Source of the DNA: Bacteroidetes bacterium UBA1947
GTDB taxonomy: Bacteria > Bacteroidota > Bacteroidia > Chitinophagales > Chitinophagaceae
DNA: 64,000 nucleotides
Assembly: GCA_002336915.1 (NCBI GenBank)
Contig: DDET01000061.1
Coordinates: 74,379 to 138,378 of the forward strand
Reading direction: 5' to 3'
Translations under genes and position numbers: made by a program
Notes under the pieces: model-generated
What the model was told of the DNA's origin: nothing
The model's database searches: none
Seen by the model: only the letters and a program-made list of their open reading frames with translations
Shown here: positions 34,549 to 43,954 of the stretch, piece after piece
How positions within the stretch are numbered: the stretch's first letter is position 1
Layout: each line of letters begins with the position of its first letter

Positions 34549-35370
34549 ATGACTAACAGCGATATCAAAGTAAACGAGGCGCAGGCTGCCAGTGCTTTTA
34601 CAAAACAGTCCGCAATATTTGATGAGCTGTACGCTGCCAATAAGATCATTCAATACAAGAGGGATAGAGTAAGAGCACAAGTAAATAGATTCATTGCCCC
34701 CGGCAGCAGGATACTGGAGCTAAATGCAGGTACAGGCGAGGATGCCGTTTATTTTGCCGGTCAGGGACATAAAGTACATGCTACAGATATTTCGAATGGG
34801 ATGTTGCAGAAGCTTGAGGAGAAAGTGGCTGCCTACAATTTAAGAGATTGTGTGACTACAGAACAATGCTCGTTTACGGAGTTGGCTAACCTAAAGGATC
34901 GAAGACCTTACGATCATATTTTCTCCAATTTTGCCGGCTTGAATTGCACCGGCGATCTGCAGGGCGTATTACGCTCGTTTGATCTATTACTTGTGAGTGG
35001 TGGGTATGTAACGCTGGTTTTGCTGCCGCCCTTCTGTCTTTGGGAGAGCCTCCAGGCATTGCGCGGCCAGTTTAAGCTGGCCTCAAGAAGATTTAATGCA
35101 TCAAAAGGAAGCAAGGCAAATGTAGAAGGTGTTTCATTTACCTGCTGGTATTACAAGCCGTCTTTTGTAATCAATGCATTAAAGGATAGATACAGGTTGA
35201 TGGCTTTGGAAGGGCTTTGCACTATTGTGCCTCCTTCCTATTTCGAGCATTTTGCCGACAAACACCCCGCTACTTATAAAAAGATGGTGAACCTGGAAAA
35301 CTGGCTCTGTGATAAGTGGCCCTGGAAATACATTGGGGACTATTATATTATAACTTTAAAGAAAAAATAG
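34549..35370 (+). CDS. class I SAM-dependent methyltransferase
   Basis: A 273-residue protein with SAM motif I ILELNAGTGEDAVYFAGQG (first Gly of the usual E/DxGxGxG replaced by Asn) and acidic motif II VHATDISNGMLQKL. The C-terminal half holds VTLVLLPPFCLWE and VSFTCWYYKPSF. It is 15 bp downstream of the radical SAM gene and 18 bp ahead of a glycosyltransferase. A small-molecule or glycan methylation role is inferred. Confidence 0.8.
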   Translation: MTNSDIKVNEAQAASAFTKQSAIFDELYAANKIIQYKRDRVRAQVNRFIAPGSRILELNAGTGEDAVYFAGQGHKVHATDISNGMLQKLEEKVAAYNLRDCVTTEQCSFTELANLKDRRPYDHIFSNFAGLNCTGDLQGVLRSFDLLLVSGGYVTLVLLPPFCLWESLQALRGQFKLASRRFNASKGSKANVEGVSFTCWYYKPSFVINALKDRYRLMALEGLCTIVPPSYFEHFADKHPATYKKMVNLENWLCDKWPWKYIGDYYIITLKKK

Positions 35371-35388
35371 CAGCTGCACGTTGTCGCA

Positions 35389-36495
35389 ATGAAGTTAATT
35401 GACCTGAACTTTCACGTACATAGGGAATTTGGTTCTTTGAATGATGCGGTGGCAAGTCATAAGGAAGCCTTAGGCTATGTTGACCATATCAAAGACCAGG
35501 TAGAAATACAGGTAATAAAACATATCGGGCGCGAGGAAACTGCCGTTATTAATGATGTAAAATATCTTTCCTTTAATTCAAGTGCAGGTTTCTTTAGTAT
35601 CCCTTTCAAGACACTTTCTTACGTAAGGAAGCAAAAACCGGATGTCGTATTGGTGCAGGGCCTTATATTTCCCGTGCAGCTTATCTTTTTACATTTTTCC
35701 CTGGAGCGGAGTTGCCTGCTTATAGCGCAAAATCACGCAGAAGGCCCATTCCGGATTAAACGGATACTTCAACAACTCGCGGACAGATATATAGATGCAT
35801 ATCTCTTTACGGCTTTCGGCAATGCAAAGGCATGGCTGGACGCAGGAGTCATTGGCAGGAGCGAGAAGATTTTTGAGCTGCAGGAGGGTTCTACCTCTTT
35901 TAAAAAACAAGATAAAACGTTTTGCCAAAATCGACTCCGTATAACAGGAGACAATAATTTTTTATTTGTAGGCAGTTTAGACAAAAATAAAGACCCCTTG
36001 ACGGTCTTATCAGGATTTGAACAATTCCTTGCCTTTGACGATACTGCAAGGCTCTATCTAGTCTACCAATCGGGAGAGCTTCTTGAAGATGTGAAGAAGA
36101 AGATTGCGGGAAGTTCATTACTAAAGACGGCAGTATTAATGGTTGGAAAGGTGGAACATAAGGAGCTTGAGTATTGGTATAACGCCGTAGATTTTTACAT
36201 TTCAGCAAGTCATAGTGAAAGCACGGGCTACGCTCTTTTGGAATCTATGGCCTGCGGTTGCATCCCGGTAATTTCGGATATCCCCTCGTATCGAAAGATC
36301 ATCGGCGATGGCAAATATGGCTCTCTATTTTCTGCCGGCGATGCGCACAGTTTGTATAATGCGCTCATAAAACTAAAAAGAGAGGATAGGGTAGAGCTAT
36401 CAAGAAGCGTGACGGATCACTTTAACAAAAATTGTTCTTTCAGAGCTATTGCTGACGGGCTTTACAGCATTTATAAAACACTACAGGCCATATAG
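35389..36495 (+). CDS. glycosyltransferase family 4
   Basis: A 368-residue GT-B glycosyltransferase. The C-terminal donor domain begins FLFVGSLDKNKDPLTVLSGF and carries the GT4 motif ISASHSESTGYALLESMACG with the E-x7-E pair. The acceptor domain includes DVVLVQGLIFPVQL. It ends the rightward operon, and its 3' end overlaps the convergent GT4 gene by 15 bp. Confidence 0.87.
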   Translation: MKLIDLNFHVHREFGSLNDAVASHKEALGYVDHIKDQVEIQVIKHIGREETAVINDVKYLSFNSSAGFFSIPFKTLSYVRKQKPDVVLVQGLIFPVQLIFLHFSLERSCLLIAQNHAEGPFRIKRILQQLADRYIDAYLFTAFGNAKAWLDAGVIGRSEKIFELQEGSTSFKKQDKTFCQNRLRITGDNNFLFVGSLDKNKDPLTVLSGFEQFLAFDDTARLYLVYQSGELLEDVKKKIAGSSLLKTAVLMVGKVEHKELEYWYNAVDFYISASHSESTGYALLESMACGCIPVISDIPSYRKIIGDGKYGSLFSAGDAHSLYNALIKLKREDRVELSRSVTDHFNKNCSFRAIADGLYSIYKTLQAI

Positions 36496-37539
36496 TTTCA
36501 TAATTGCATGCGCAGTGTCGTCCATTGAATAAACAGCTACAGGCTCGTAGGTCGTTTTTTCATTCTGTAGTATTTCCAGCGCCTTTTGTGTCATTTCATT
36601 TTTGCTACTTACTACATGCCAGTTCTTTATTGCTTCGTTCATAGGTTGGTAGAAGCTGATGACATGCGCACCGGCATACAGTGCCTCCAGGCATACGGTA
36701 CCAAAGCCTTCGTAAGATGAGGTATGCAGAAATATCTTTGCTCTCTGCATCAGCCGCAACACATCTTCATGGGGTGCTATTTTGCAAGGCATTGTTAGGT
36801 TGTCTTGTAATTGTAAGTCAGCTACTTTTCTTTTCAGTTTTTCTTCTTCGGGACCGGTGCCCCATATTATGCTCCTGATACCGGGAAGTTTTTGCTGCAG
36901 TTCCTTCACAACATCGATGAAAATGTCGTATTGCTTTAATGGTATCAACGAACCTGTGCCTAAAACATCGATGTCTCTGGCTATCGCCCCTTTGCCATAC
37001 ATTGTAGTATCAAGACCTATAGGTATTACATTTTTAGCTTTGACCCCGTAATTCTTGTTGAATTCCTCTCTTATCATGTCCGACAATGCAAGGATCTCCC
37101 CGGGTTTAGCCCGCATCATACTTGCAAATTTGTTGCCTGGTTTAGCGTCTTGCCCCAATAGCCATGTGTACTGCCTGATCTTGTTCTTTTTAGCAAAATA
37201 CTTCCCCAGCATGGCGTACTCGCTAAGCCAGAAACTTAAGATGCCAATTACATTGTATTCTTTTTTCAGTTTGTTTAGCTGTTGCCAAAGTTGCCACCAT
37301 ATATATAGCTTATGCCGCTTTCCTTTTTTTGCACTGAAGCTGGTGACATCATTGCCATACCACTTGTATTCCGTTTTCCTGAAAGGATACTGGATGGTTA
37401 GTATGACTACATTCAAAGAGGGGAAGTTCTTATTCAATGTCCTTACAAATATCTGCTGTGCAGGCAGGCAGCCCACATCTTCCTCGTTCTCAGGGAATCC
37501 CGGGGTGATTATTACCAGCGTATTGTCTTTGCCCGCCAT
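36481..37539 (-). CDS. glycosyltransferase family 4
   Basis: A 352-residue GT-B enzyme. The donor-domain start reads DVLGTGSLIPLKQYDIFIDV, and the catalytic block is FLHTSSYEGFGTVCLEALYAG with the typical E-x7-E. The N-terminal domain contains ILSFWLSEYAMLGKYF. It is the last gene of the leftward operon, coupled to the upstream amidohydrolase by a TAATG stop-start overlap. Confidence 0.88.
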   Translation of the reverse strand: MAGKDNTLVIITPGFPENEEDVGCLPAQQIFVRTLNKNFPSLNVVILTIQYPFRKTEYKWYGNDVTSFSAKKGKRHKLYIWWQLWQQLNKLKKEYNVIGILSFWLSEYAMLGKYFAKKNKIRQYTWLLGQDAKPGNKFASMMRAKPGEILALSDMIREEFNKNYGVKAKNVIPIGLDTTMYGKGAIARDIDVLGTGSLIPLKQYDIFIDVVKELQQKLPGIRSIIWGTGPEEEKLKRKVADLQLQDNLTMPCKIAPHEDVLRLMQRAKIFLHTSSYEGFGTVCLEALYAGAHVISFYQPMNEAIKNWHVVSSKNEMTQKALEILQNEKTTYEPVAVYSMDDTAHAIMKLYGL

Positions 37540-38708
37540 TATACTGCAATATTAACAGGGAATACAACATCGTGGTAATATGATGTTATTTCTTTCATTA
37601 AAGCAGGCAGGTCACCCGCCACGTGTTTATGGCTATCATTTAGCACTACTTTGCTGAATGCACTCACATTTATCCCGGCACTGGTTAATTGATGCAACAG
37701 GCTGCTGTCAAATAACCGGATATTCCCCTTGTGCAATACCATCAGGATATCTTCGGGGCTAAGCGCATAAAATGCTTCGAACCCCCTCATGTTTTTCTTC
37801 CTTTTTGCAATTACGATGTCTGCATTATATTTTTCTTCCAGCAGCCCTGCCATAGGTAAGTTCCAGGCTTTTGCCGCAGCCGTAGTCAGGCTGTCGAATA
37901 GTTCTACGTTACTCAAAGCCTTTTCCTTTCGGGCCATCTTTATATGTTCCCACAAGTTCCAGCTTGCCGATATTGTAGAGTCAGTTCCAAACAATATGTT
38001 TGTACTGTGCTTTAGCTTAGCAATGTCTGCTGTTTTCCCGATCAGGAAATAGTTTGAATAAGGGCACCAGATCAGCCCATCAAATGATCTTGCTTGTACC
38101 GTATCCATAGCGATGCCGTGCACTGCATATATCTTTCGTTTAAAGATGTTCCACTTTATGACATCGTTTATTTCCTCCCAGGAGGGCACGTCTCTCCCTT
38201 CCCCGATATGGAGCACGAATGGCTGTTTTTTTGCAAATGGCCTGTTCAATTTGTACCTCCAGTTTTTTTCAAACCGTGCGGAGTGGAGCACATTGCATTG
38301 CTGGTATATGTCTATGAGATCATTTTTTGTTTCTACCATCTCTCCGTGGTTTACGACAGTAGTGATGCCATTCAATAGGTTTTTGTAGACGCCCCATTGT
38401 ATCCTTAATTCCTTCGGGATATTTAATACTTTATCTATAGCCTCTTTACATCTGCTATGTATGTCTGTTCCCCATTCTACGTAGCTGCTATAATCCCCTC
38501 TACCCAATTGCGGGTATAGGTTAAAATCAATATGATCGTGTGAATTAATTAGACCGGGGAATACGAGCGCATCTTCGAAATTTACTGATAGTTGCTCACC
38601 ACGGCTCATATACATTCCTGCAGGCAGTATGGCCTCTATCTCTGTGCCTGATATTTTAATGTCTATCAGTTCATTATCACGAACGTTATGTAAGTTGCGG
38701 AGGAGCAT
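37539..38708 (-). CDS. amidohydrolase-superfamily metal-dependent hydrolase
   Basis: A 389-residue TIM-barrel hydrolase of the cytosine-deaminase or TrzN-like branch. Metal ligands are visible: HxH in INSHDHIDF near residue 58, His in VLHIGEG and VHGIAMD, and Asp in FGTDSTISASWNLWEH. These support hydrolysis or deamination of an N-containing ring or amide. This is unusual in a glycan locus; it might deaminate or deacylate a sugar nucleotide or tailoring group. It overlaps the upstream methyltransferase by 23 bp and the downstream GT4 by one base, so it is translationally embedded in the operon. Confidence 0.85.
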   Translation of the reverse strand: MLLRNLHNVRDNELIDIKISGTEIEAILPAGMYMSRGEQLSVNFEDALVFPGLINSHDHIDFNLYPQLGRGDYSSYVEWGTDIHSRCKEAIDKVLNIPKELRIQWGVYKNLLNGITTVVNHGEMVETKNDLIDIYQQCNVLHSARFEKNWRYKLNRPFAKKQPFVLHIGEGRDVPSWEEINDVIKWNIFKRKIYAVHGIAMDTVQARSFDGLIWCPYSNYFLIGKTADIAKLKHSTNILFGTDSTISASWNLWEHIKMARKEKALSNVELFDSLTTAAAKAWNLPMAGLLEEKYNADIVIAKRKKNMRGFEAFYALSPEDILMVLHKGNIRLFDSSLLHQLTSAGINVSAFSKVVLNDSHKHVAGDLPALMKEITSYYHDVVFPVNIAV

Positions 38709-39450
38709 CGTTCTTTTTTAGATGAAACCCGTAAATGACAGGTATTCCCTCATTCTTTTCATAAACGTGCAGCATACCTTGCTGCTCATAGTATTGCTTT
38801 ACATTTTCGTCTATGAAGAACTCTTCAAACTTCAAAACCACCAGGCCGTATTTCGAAAACAAGCCTTTCATATACTCAATACTGTGCACATTATTTTTAA
38901 TAGAAACGTACTTGCCTTTATGCCTGAAAGATCTGTCACCGCCTTTTGCCAGCAATCCAGGGTGATAATCCGTTATGATCATATCACCCCCGCTTTTCAA
39001 TACCCTGCACCATTCTTTCAGGGCGGTTTCAATATCGTCAATATGTGCTACCGTAAGTGTAGAAATAATGAGATCGCAGCTGCTTGGTGCTATGCCGGGC
39101 AAAAGGTTATCTTTTAATTCAAATACACTTGCCTGCGGATATTTCTCTTTTAGCTTCTCCAACATTCCTGCCGATACATCATAACCCAATAGGCGTGCAG
39201 GGTTTTTGGAAAATAATTTTCCCCAATGCCTGCCCGTGCCACAACCTATGTCTGCAATTGATTTGTTTTCAAGGTCTATTTCACCTATAAACCCCTTTAC
39301 CAGCTTTTCATCGAGCTTTAGCATAAGGTTATTTGGCTGTGCGTCATATTGGGCAGCCCATAGATTATAGCCCCTGGCTACGTCCATATCTTTCATGGAT
39401 ATGGGCACATACCTGGATGCATATTGTCGGATCTTTGTTAGCAAGCTCAT
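38686..39450 (-). CDS. class I SAM-dependent methyltransferase (Methyltransf_11 type)
   Basis: A 254-residue protein with SAM motif I KSIADIGCGTGRHWGKLF, motif II LLGYDVSAGMLEKL, and post-motif VAHIDDIETALKEWCRVLK. The N-terminus (DVARGYNLWAAQYDAQPN) is the UbiE/BioC-like opening. It lies between the nucleotidyltransferase (3 bp) and the amidohydrolase (23-bp overlap). Confidence 0.88.
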   Translation of the reverse strand: MSLLTKIRQYASRYVPISMKDMDVARGYNLWAAQYDAQPNNLMLKLDEKLVKGFIGEIDLENKSIADIGCGTGRHWGKLFSKNPARLLGYDVSAGMLEKLKEKYPQASVFELKDNLLPGIAPSSCDLIISTLTVAHIDDIETALKEWCRVLKSGGDMIITDYHPGLLAKGGDRSFRHKGKYVSIKNNVHSIEYMKGLFSKYGLVVLKFEEFFIDENVKQYYEQQGMLHVYEKNEGIPVIYGFHLKKNDAPPQLT

Positions 39451-39453
39451 TGT

Positions 39454-40377
39454 TTACCTGTATTCGTTGATATTGGATAAGCGATTCAGCACTTTTTTTT
39501 GATGGTTCCTGTGATGGTTTTTAGAAACGTGCAGTGTAGTCTTGAAAGCCAGGTCGTATTCTTCCATAGGATAATTCTTTTTAGACCATTTTTTTCTCCA
39601 TTTTGCATCTGTGAGCTTCATCAAAAACCTGTTGATGCTCCTGGCAAATAATACGTTCAGTAAAAACTCAGCCCCGCTTTTGGCTGCAAAACGTTTTTCC
39701 TTTACATTGTCCGTTTCCGCAAATCTGTAAAAACCGTTTGGAAAGAAATTTCTTACCCATGGGTTTGAATCTATGAACTCATTATAAAGTTCTGCACCGC
39801 TTACTGGTATCATGCTGGCCATCTCCACAGCGGTGAACTGGTTTTTTTCACCTAATTCCAGCGATTCAGTATCAATAAAATAGTTCATGCAAAATTTATG
39901 CTGCTGTCCCGCAAGAAAAGTTATTTTCTTGAACAAGTGCAGGATTGTGCGGCATATCCATAGCCTGTTTTTTTCAGTAATGATGAAGAAATCATAATCG
40001 CTTTTATTGTCCGCATACCCTTTCGACAGCGATCCGGATATACCGACAAACCGAACGAAGGGGAATTTATAGATGAAGTTGCCTACTTTTTTTGCCTTTG
40101 GCATTTGATCCAGGGCAAGAGTGTTTCCCTTCTGTCTGCGCAGTGTTATCTCTTGTATGCCGGTTATTGTGCTGTAGAAGCCTCCGTGTCTATACACTTT
40201 TTGCCTGTTATGCAGATCATCCAATATTTCTTTCACCGTTTCCAGGCTGCAACGTTCCCCACAGTTGCCATGCACTTCTTCCGCATTTAGCGGGTAGTGA
40301 AATATAGCATAGTATTTAAGCGCACTTAGCACTGTTTTCTCTATGTTCTTGGTCATATGCTTTGCTTCGTTTGCCAT
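39454..40377 (-). CDS. nucleotidyltransferase-domain protein
   Basis: A 307-residue protein. The N-terminal 70 residues look like a winged helix (ALKYYAIFHYPLNAEEVHGN). The Pol-beta-type nucleotidyltransferase motif is VGISGSLSKGYADNKSDYD-FF near residues 115-135, giving the GS and DxD catalytic elements. The C-terminal part is helical and basic. Related proteins in polysaccharide and natural-product clusters are of unknown function. It might nucleotidylate a small molecule or act as a regulator of the pathway. ATG 40356 (MTKNIEK) is an alternative start. Confidence 0.78.
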   Translation of the reverse strand: MANEAKHMTKNIEKTVLSALKYYAIFHYPLNAEEVHGNCGERCSLETVKEILDDLHNRQKVYRHGGFYSTITGIQEITLRRQKGNTLALDQMPKAKKVGNFIYKFPFVRFVGISGSLSKGYADNKSDYDFFIITEKNRLWICRTILHLFKKITFLAGQQHKFCMNYFIDTESLELGEKNQFTAVEMASMIPVSGAELYNEFIDSNPWVRNFFPNGFYRFAETDNVKEKRFAAKSGAEFLLNVLFARSINRFLMKLTDAKWRKKWSKKNYPMEEYDLAFKTTLHVSKNHHRNHQKKVLNRLSNINEYR

Positions 40378-40378
40378 C

Positions 40379-41623
40379 TCACGAGCCGTCTTCGTTTAAC
40401 AATGTTCCATTTTTACTCCTTATAAACTCTGGCAAAAGCGGTGAAAATGCCAATATCCAAATGATGTACTCTTGTATATTCGTAATGTAACTGCCGGTAA
40501 ATTGATAAATGAATACAAACAAGAATAACCACAACCTGAATGGGTTCTTAAACACCTTTGTTTTAAAGAACAGGAACACTTCGGCCGCCATCCTCATCCC
40601 AAAACCCACATACCCGAAGTATACTATTGTCTCGGCACAGGCGTTCGGGATGCGTATTGTCTCAGGTACCTTATTATAGAAATAGTAGACTATGACTATT
40701 TTTCTTCCTAATATTTTCAATTGCCCCGGCCCTATACCCCACCAGTAGCTTTTATGTGCAATGATCTTGTTAGCCAGGATAAATGCCTCATATGTTCTTC
40801 CCCTGGCTGACGTGTCGTCGCCTGTAAAGATGTTATGTATCCTGAAGAACAAGGGATTGTTGGGATAAAGAAAATATGCTGCGACTAGCACGAGAACCCC
40901 CGTAGAAATAAATGAAATGACGCCCCGGATCTGCCTTTTTGAACAGAATATTCTTTTAGCAAAAAATATGATGATCAGTATACCCGTGAATGTCAGGCAA
41001 CTAAGCACCCCTAAAGAAAACGACATCAGGAGCGGTACCGTGATCATGAACAGGGTCATGAAGGAGTTTTGGCTTTTGAAAAATATTGCCCTGCTAAAAA
41101 AATAGATCGCCGGTGGCGCTAATAGGAAGCTGTAGTGCGAGGCTTCGGGCGTAAATAATTTCAACCTTGGTATAATGCCTATTTTCTCGGTGATCGGTAT
41201 CAGGTACCATACCAGCGGCTTCAGGCTGTTTATATACAATAGCGGTATGCAGGCTATTGCCAGGATAAAGTTCAGCACGGCTATGTCTTTGAATATTATA
41301 TCCCAGTCTACCCCTGTCTTATTTATATAACAGTATGTGCCTATTACAAAAAATATAACTCCACATATCATGGTGACAGATATCAGGTAATATTGAAGAA
41401 CCACGCCTTGCAGCAGGTGAATGGCAGCATACAAAATTATTGGCACCATCATAGTCAGGGCAAGGCTTGTTTGTTTTTCTTTGTATACCACATATAGCCA
41501 TAGAGGTGCCAGCAGCAATGCATAGGTCAACCCCAGCGGTAATAAGAAGGAGTTGAAGAAAAAGAAGAATATGGCAAACAGCCACACCGCTCCATATCTT
41601 AAGTGGATGCTACCCGGTTCCAT
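40379..41623 (-). CDS. O-antigen polymerase/ligase-like membrane protein (Wzy-like)
   Basis: A 414-residue protein with about ten to twelve hydrophobic segments and a larger loop (about 270-330) containing TSARGRTYEAFILANKII and WWGIGPGQLK. The pattern R-x3-Y/W...GxGPGQ is typical of Wzy/WaaL O-antigen polymerases and ligases. It sits immediately after the flippase gene, overlapping it by 25 bp, as in Wzx/Wzy pathways. Polymerase versus ligase cannot be settled by eye. Confidence 0.8.
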   Translation of the reverse strand: MEPGSIHLRYGAVWLFAIFFFFFNSFLLPLGLTYALLLAPLWLYVVYKEKQTSLALTMMVPIILYAAIHLLQGVVLQYYLISVTMICGVIFFVIGTYCYINKTGVDWDIIFKDIAVLNFILAIACIPLLYINSLKPLVWYLIPITEKIGIIPRLKLFTPEASHYSFLLAPPAIYFFSRAIFFKSQNSFMTLFMITVPLLMSFSLGVLSCLTFTGILIIIFFAKRIFCSKRQIRGVISFISTGVLVLVAAYFLYPNNPLFFRIHNIFTGDDTSARGRTYEAFILANKIIAHKSYWWGIGPGQLKILGRKIVIVYYFYNKVPETIRIPNACAETIVYFGYVGFGMRMAAEVFLFFKTKVFKNPFRLWLFLFVFIYQFTGSYITNIQEYIIWILAFSPLLPEFIRSKNGTLLNEDGS

Positions 41624-43071
41624 AGTCTGTTATCAAATACATTACGTAAATAAAATCTCCACAGGAAATAAAGAATAAGCAAAGGCAGGATCAGGTACAC
41701 CCATGTCATTTTGTTGTAGATCAGTACTATTGCCGCATACATGGGCACCATTTCCAATAGCGCATTGGTAAGTGAGTATGAGTTCGTCATGCTCTTTTGC
41801 ACTATGCAATTTATAATAGGCATTGTCACACACATGGCTATGGTCATACCCGTCACCATCGCTTCCGGGCTGTGGAAAAGCATCAAACCGCCTATCATCA
41901 ATACATAACAGGTGCCGCAGTATAGCAGGGTTACTTTTGTTGCCAGTTTCTCTTTACCCGCAGCATTAAGATAAAAGAAAGGCATTATCGTATGGGCAAA
42001 TACTATTTCAAAACCTACAAATGCACGTATGTAAACATACATGTGCTTGTAGGTCTCTTCTCCCACCCAGAACCTGAATAGAGGAGGGGATATGAAATAG
42101 AAGAAGATAAGAGAGAAGACAATTATACCAAACAGGCCTCCGCGCACCAGCCCATATAACCTGGAGGGGTCTTCGCCTTTCGATGTCATTGAGGCAATAC
42201 GTGGCAGCATCCAGGCTGCCATCGCTATGAATATCATATGGATGTGGTTGAACATGGTTGAGACTAAACCATAGCCCGATACCTCGCCAAGCCCGGCGTA
42301 GGTGGACACCCAAAACCTATCCGTTTGAAATGTAAGTATAATGATGAGTGATTGCAGCCATGGCCAGATGCTGAAGTTCAGCAGCCTTTTAAATAGCGAC
42401 CGCTCTTTAACCTTACCTATTTTATAGAATGGCATTATCCGTACTATGCAAAAATATTGCACTATCAGGTACAGGGTAATAAACGCAATGTTTGCGCTCA
42501 GCATTACTGTTACGGGATACTTATTGTATGCCAGGTACAGGTTAATGAAAAGCAGGCTGAAGCGATTGGCAATATTAAGGATTGATGCCATCTTGAAATG
42601 CTCTTTAGCCTTGATGATGCTTTGAAACACCTGGTCAAAGTATTTAAGCCCCGCCATCATAGCAGCAAGCAATATGCAGGTCGATGTCCCTATCACGGGC
42701 ATTGCATTCAGTCCCCACCATCCGTTGTTCACCGCCGCATAAGATAGGAACGCCCCTGCAAGTAGCACAAACAAAAGCAAAACCCCGGTTATTTGTAGTA
42801 TGCTGTTTATAATATCCTTTACACGCTCTATATTGTTATTGGCAAGCTCATACGACACATTCCTCGTGGCAGTCACTCCCAAATTGAAATTGCATAGCTG
42901 CAACACGGTCATTAAAGAGGTAAGCACTATCCAAAAGCCAAATGTAACAAGGCCCATGCTCCGCATCATTATTGGCACTGTGGCCATATACACAACGGGG
43001 TATATGGCTGCATCAAGCACGCTCCAGATCGAATGCTTAATCCCCTTTGGCAATTTCCGTATAAACCCCAT
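41599..43071 (-). CDS. Wzx-like polysaccharide flippase (MATE/MOP superfamily)
   Basis: A 490-residue protein with about twelve to fourteen membrane segments. The N-terminus has YPVVYMATVPIMMRSMGLVTFGFW and LCNFNLGVTATRNVSYELA, typical of Wzx-type lipid-linked oligosaccharide flippases. It overlaps the upstream Wzz-like gene by 35 bp and the downstream Wzy-like gene by 25 bp. Confidence 0.85.
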   Translation of the reverse strand: MGFIRKLPKGIKHSIWSVLDAAIYPVVYMATVPIMMRSMGLVTFGFWIVLTSLMTVLQLCNFNLGVTATRNVSYELANNNIERVKDIINSILQITGVLLLFVLLAGAFLSYAAVNNGWWGLNAMPVIGTSTCILLAAMMAGLKYFDQVFQSIIKAKEHFKMASILNIANRFSLLFINLYLAYNKYPVTVMLSANIAFITLYLIVQYFCIVRIMPFYKIGKVKERSLFKRLLNFSIWPWLQSLIIILTFQTDRFWVSTYAGLGEVSGYGLVSTMFNHIHMIFIAMAAWMLPRIASMTSKGEDPSRLYGLVRGGLFGIIVFSLIFFYFISPPLFRFWVGEETYKHMYVYIRAFVGFEIVFAHTIMPFFYLNAAGKEKLATKVTLLYCGTCYVLMIGGLMLFHSPEAMVTGMTIAMCVTMPIINCIVQKSMTNSYSLTNALLEMVPMYAAIVLIYNKMTWVYLILPLLILYFLWRFYLRNVFDNRLWNRVAST

Positions 43072-43954
43072 TCCTGATCATGTTGATGGTTAATGACCAT
43101 ATCAGTGTAGCACACAATGCTATGCCGACAAGTGTCAATATAGATTTTCCTTTTTCATTTTCCGCTTGCTCCGGGCACAGAAAACCATGTACCATTTCTA
43201 CGGCCGCCATAAAGTTCTTTGTCTGTGCTTCGTACAGCAGCCGGTCCTCTGTTTTGTCCTTATAGGAAAGTAAGGAAATAATATTCGATACGTCAAAAAA
43301 ACTTCCACTGCTATCCGAGATAGATATTGAAGTGATATGTTTCAAAAAAGCAGGGTAGGACGAGAGGATTGAGTCAATTTGTGCCAGGTCTCCGTTTATG
43401 AATTTTGCCTTATTGTCTATCCTGTTCTTTTCTGATTGTGTGCGCAATACCTGGTATGGCGTCCCGTTCAGGTAGTTAAGCAGCGCGGGCTGAAGGTCCG
43501 GGAAAACATTTCTGTTTTTTGCTCTTACAATAAAGTATAGAAGGGTATTGCTCCTGTGTACTGTATCATTCGCTATAGGCTTGCCAAATACATTTTTTGT
43601 CTTTAAACTTATTATGCTACTGGCTTTTTTTACGTCTATATTCAGTGTACTTGCCAGTTCGTTATATGATTTGGTCGCCGTCAGGATATTCAGCTTTTCT
43701 ACCATTTCGCCTATTATCTTGTCATTTAGGCTGTTTGATATGCAAGCCATATCAGTTTGATAGAATATTTCATCACCATCCTTGCAGATAAAATATGTTC
43801 CCGCCGCAGTTATGCCCAGGAATAGTATTGCTGCTGACCTCAGGTTTTTCTTTATCGCCATTACAATGCCTGCAATACTTGCACTTACAAACATTGAAAA
43901 TCTTTGAAAAAAATTTCGGCTGCTGTCGGGCGTCACTATATTTTTATTATCCAT
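43037..43954 (-). CDS. Wzz-like polysaccharide co-polymerase family protein
   Basis: A 305-residue membrane protein with helices near residues 40-57 and 271-290 and a periplasmic domain between. It is a divergent paralogue of the protein at 28801-29682 (shared LNYLNGTPYQ, FINGDLAQIDSILSSY and SYKDKTEDRLLYEAQTK motifs). It heads the leftward glycan operon and is translationally coupled to the flippase gene. The role as chain-length regulator is inferred from architecture and context. Confidence 0.76.
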   Translation of the reverse strand: MDNKNIVTPDSSRNFFQRFSMFVSASIAGIVMAIKKNLRSAAILFLGITAAGTYFICKDGDEIFYQTDMACISNSLNDKIIGEMVEKLNILTATKSYNELASTLNIDVKKASSIISLKTKNVFGKPIANDTVHRSNTLLYFIVRAKNRNVFPDLQPALLNYLNGTPYQVLRTQSEKNRIDNKAKFINGDLAQIDSILSSYPAFLKHITSISISDSSGSFFDVSNIISLLSYKDKTEDRLLYEAQTKNFMAAVEMVHGFLCPEQAENEKGKSILTLVGIALCATLIWSLTINMIRNGVYTEIAKGD

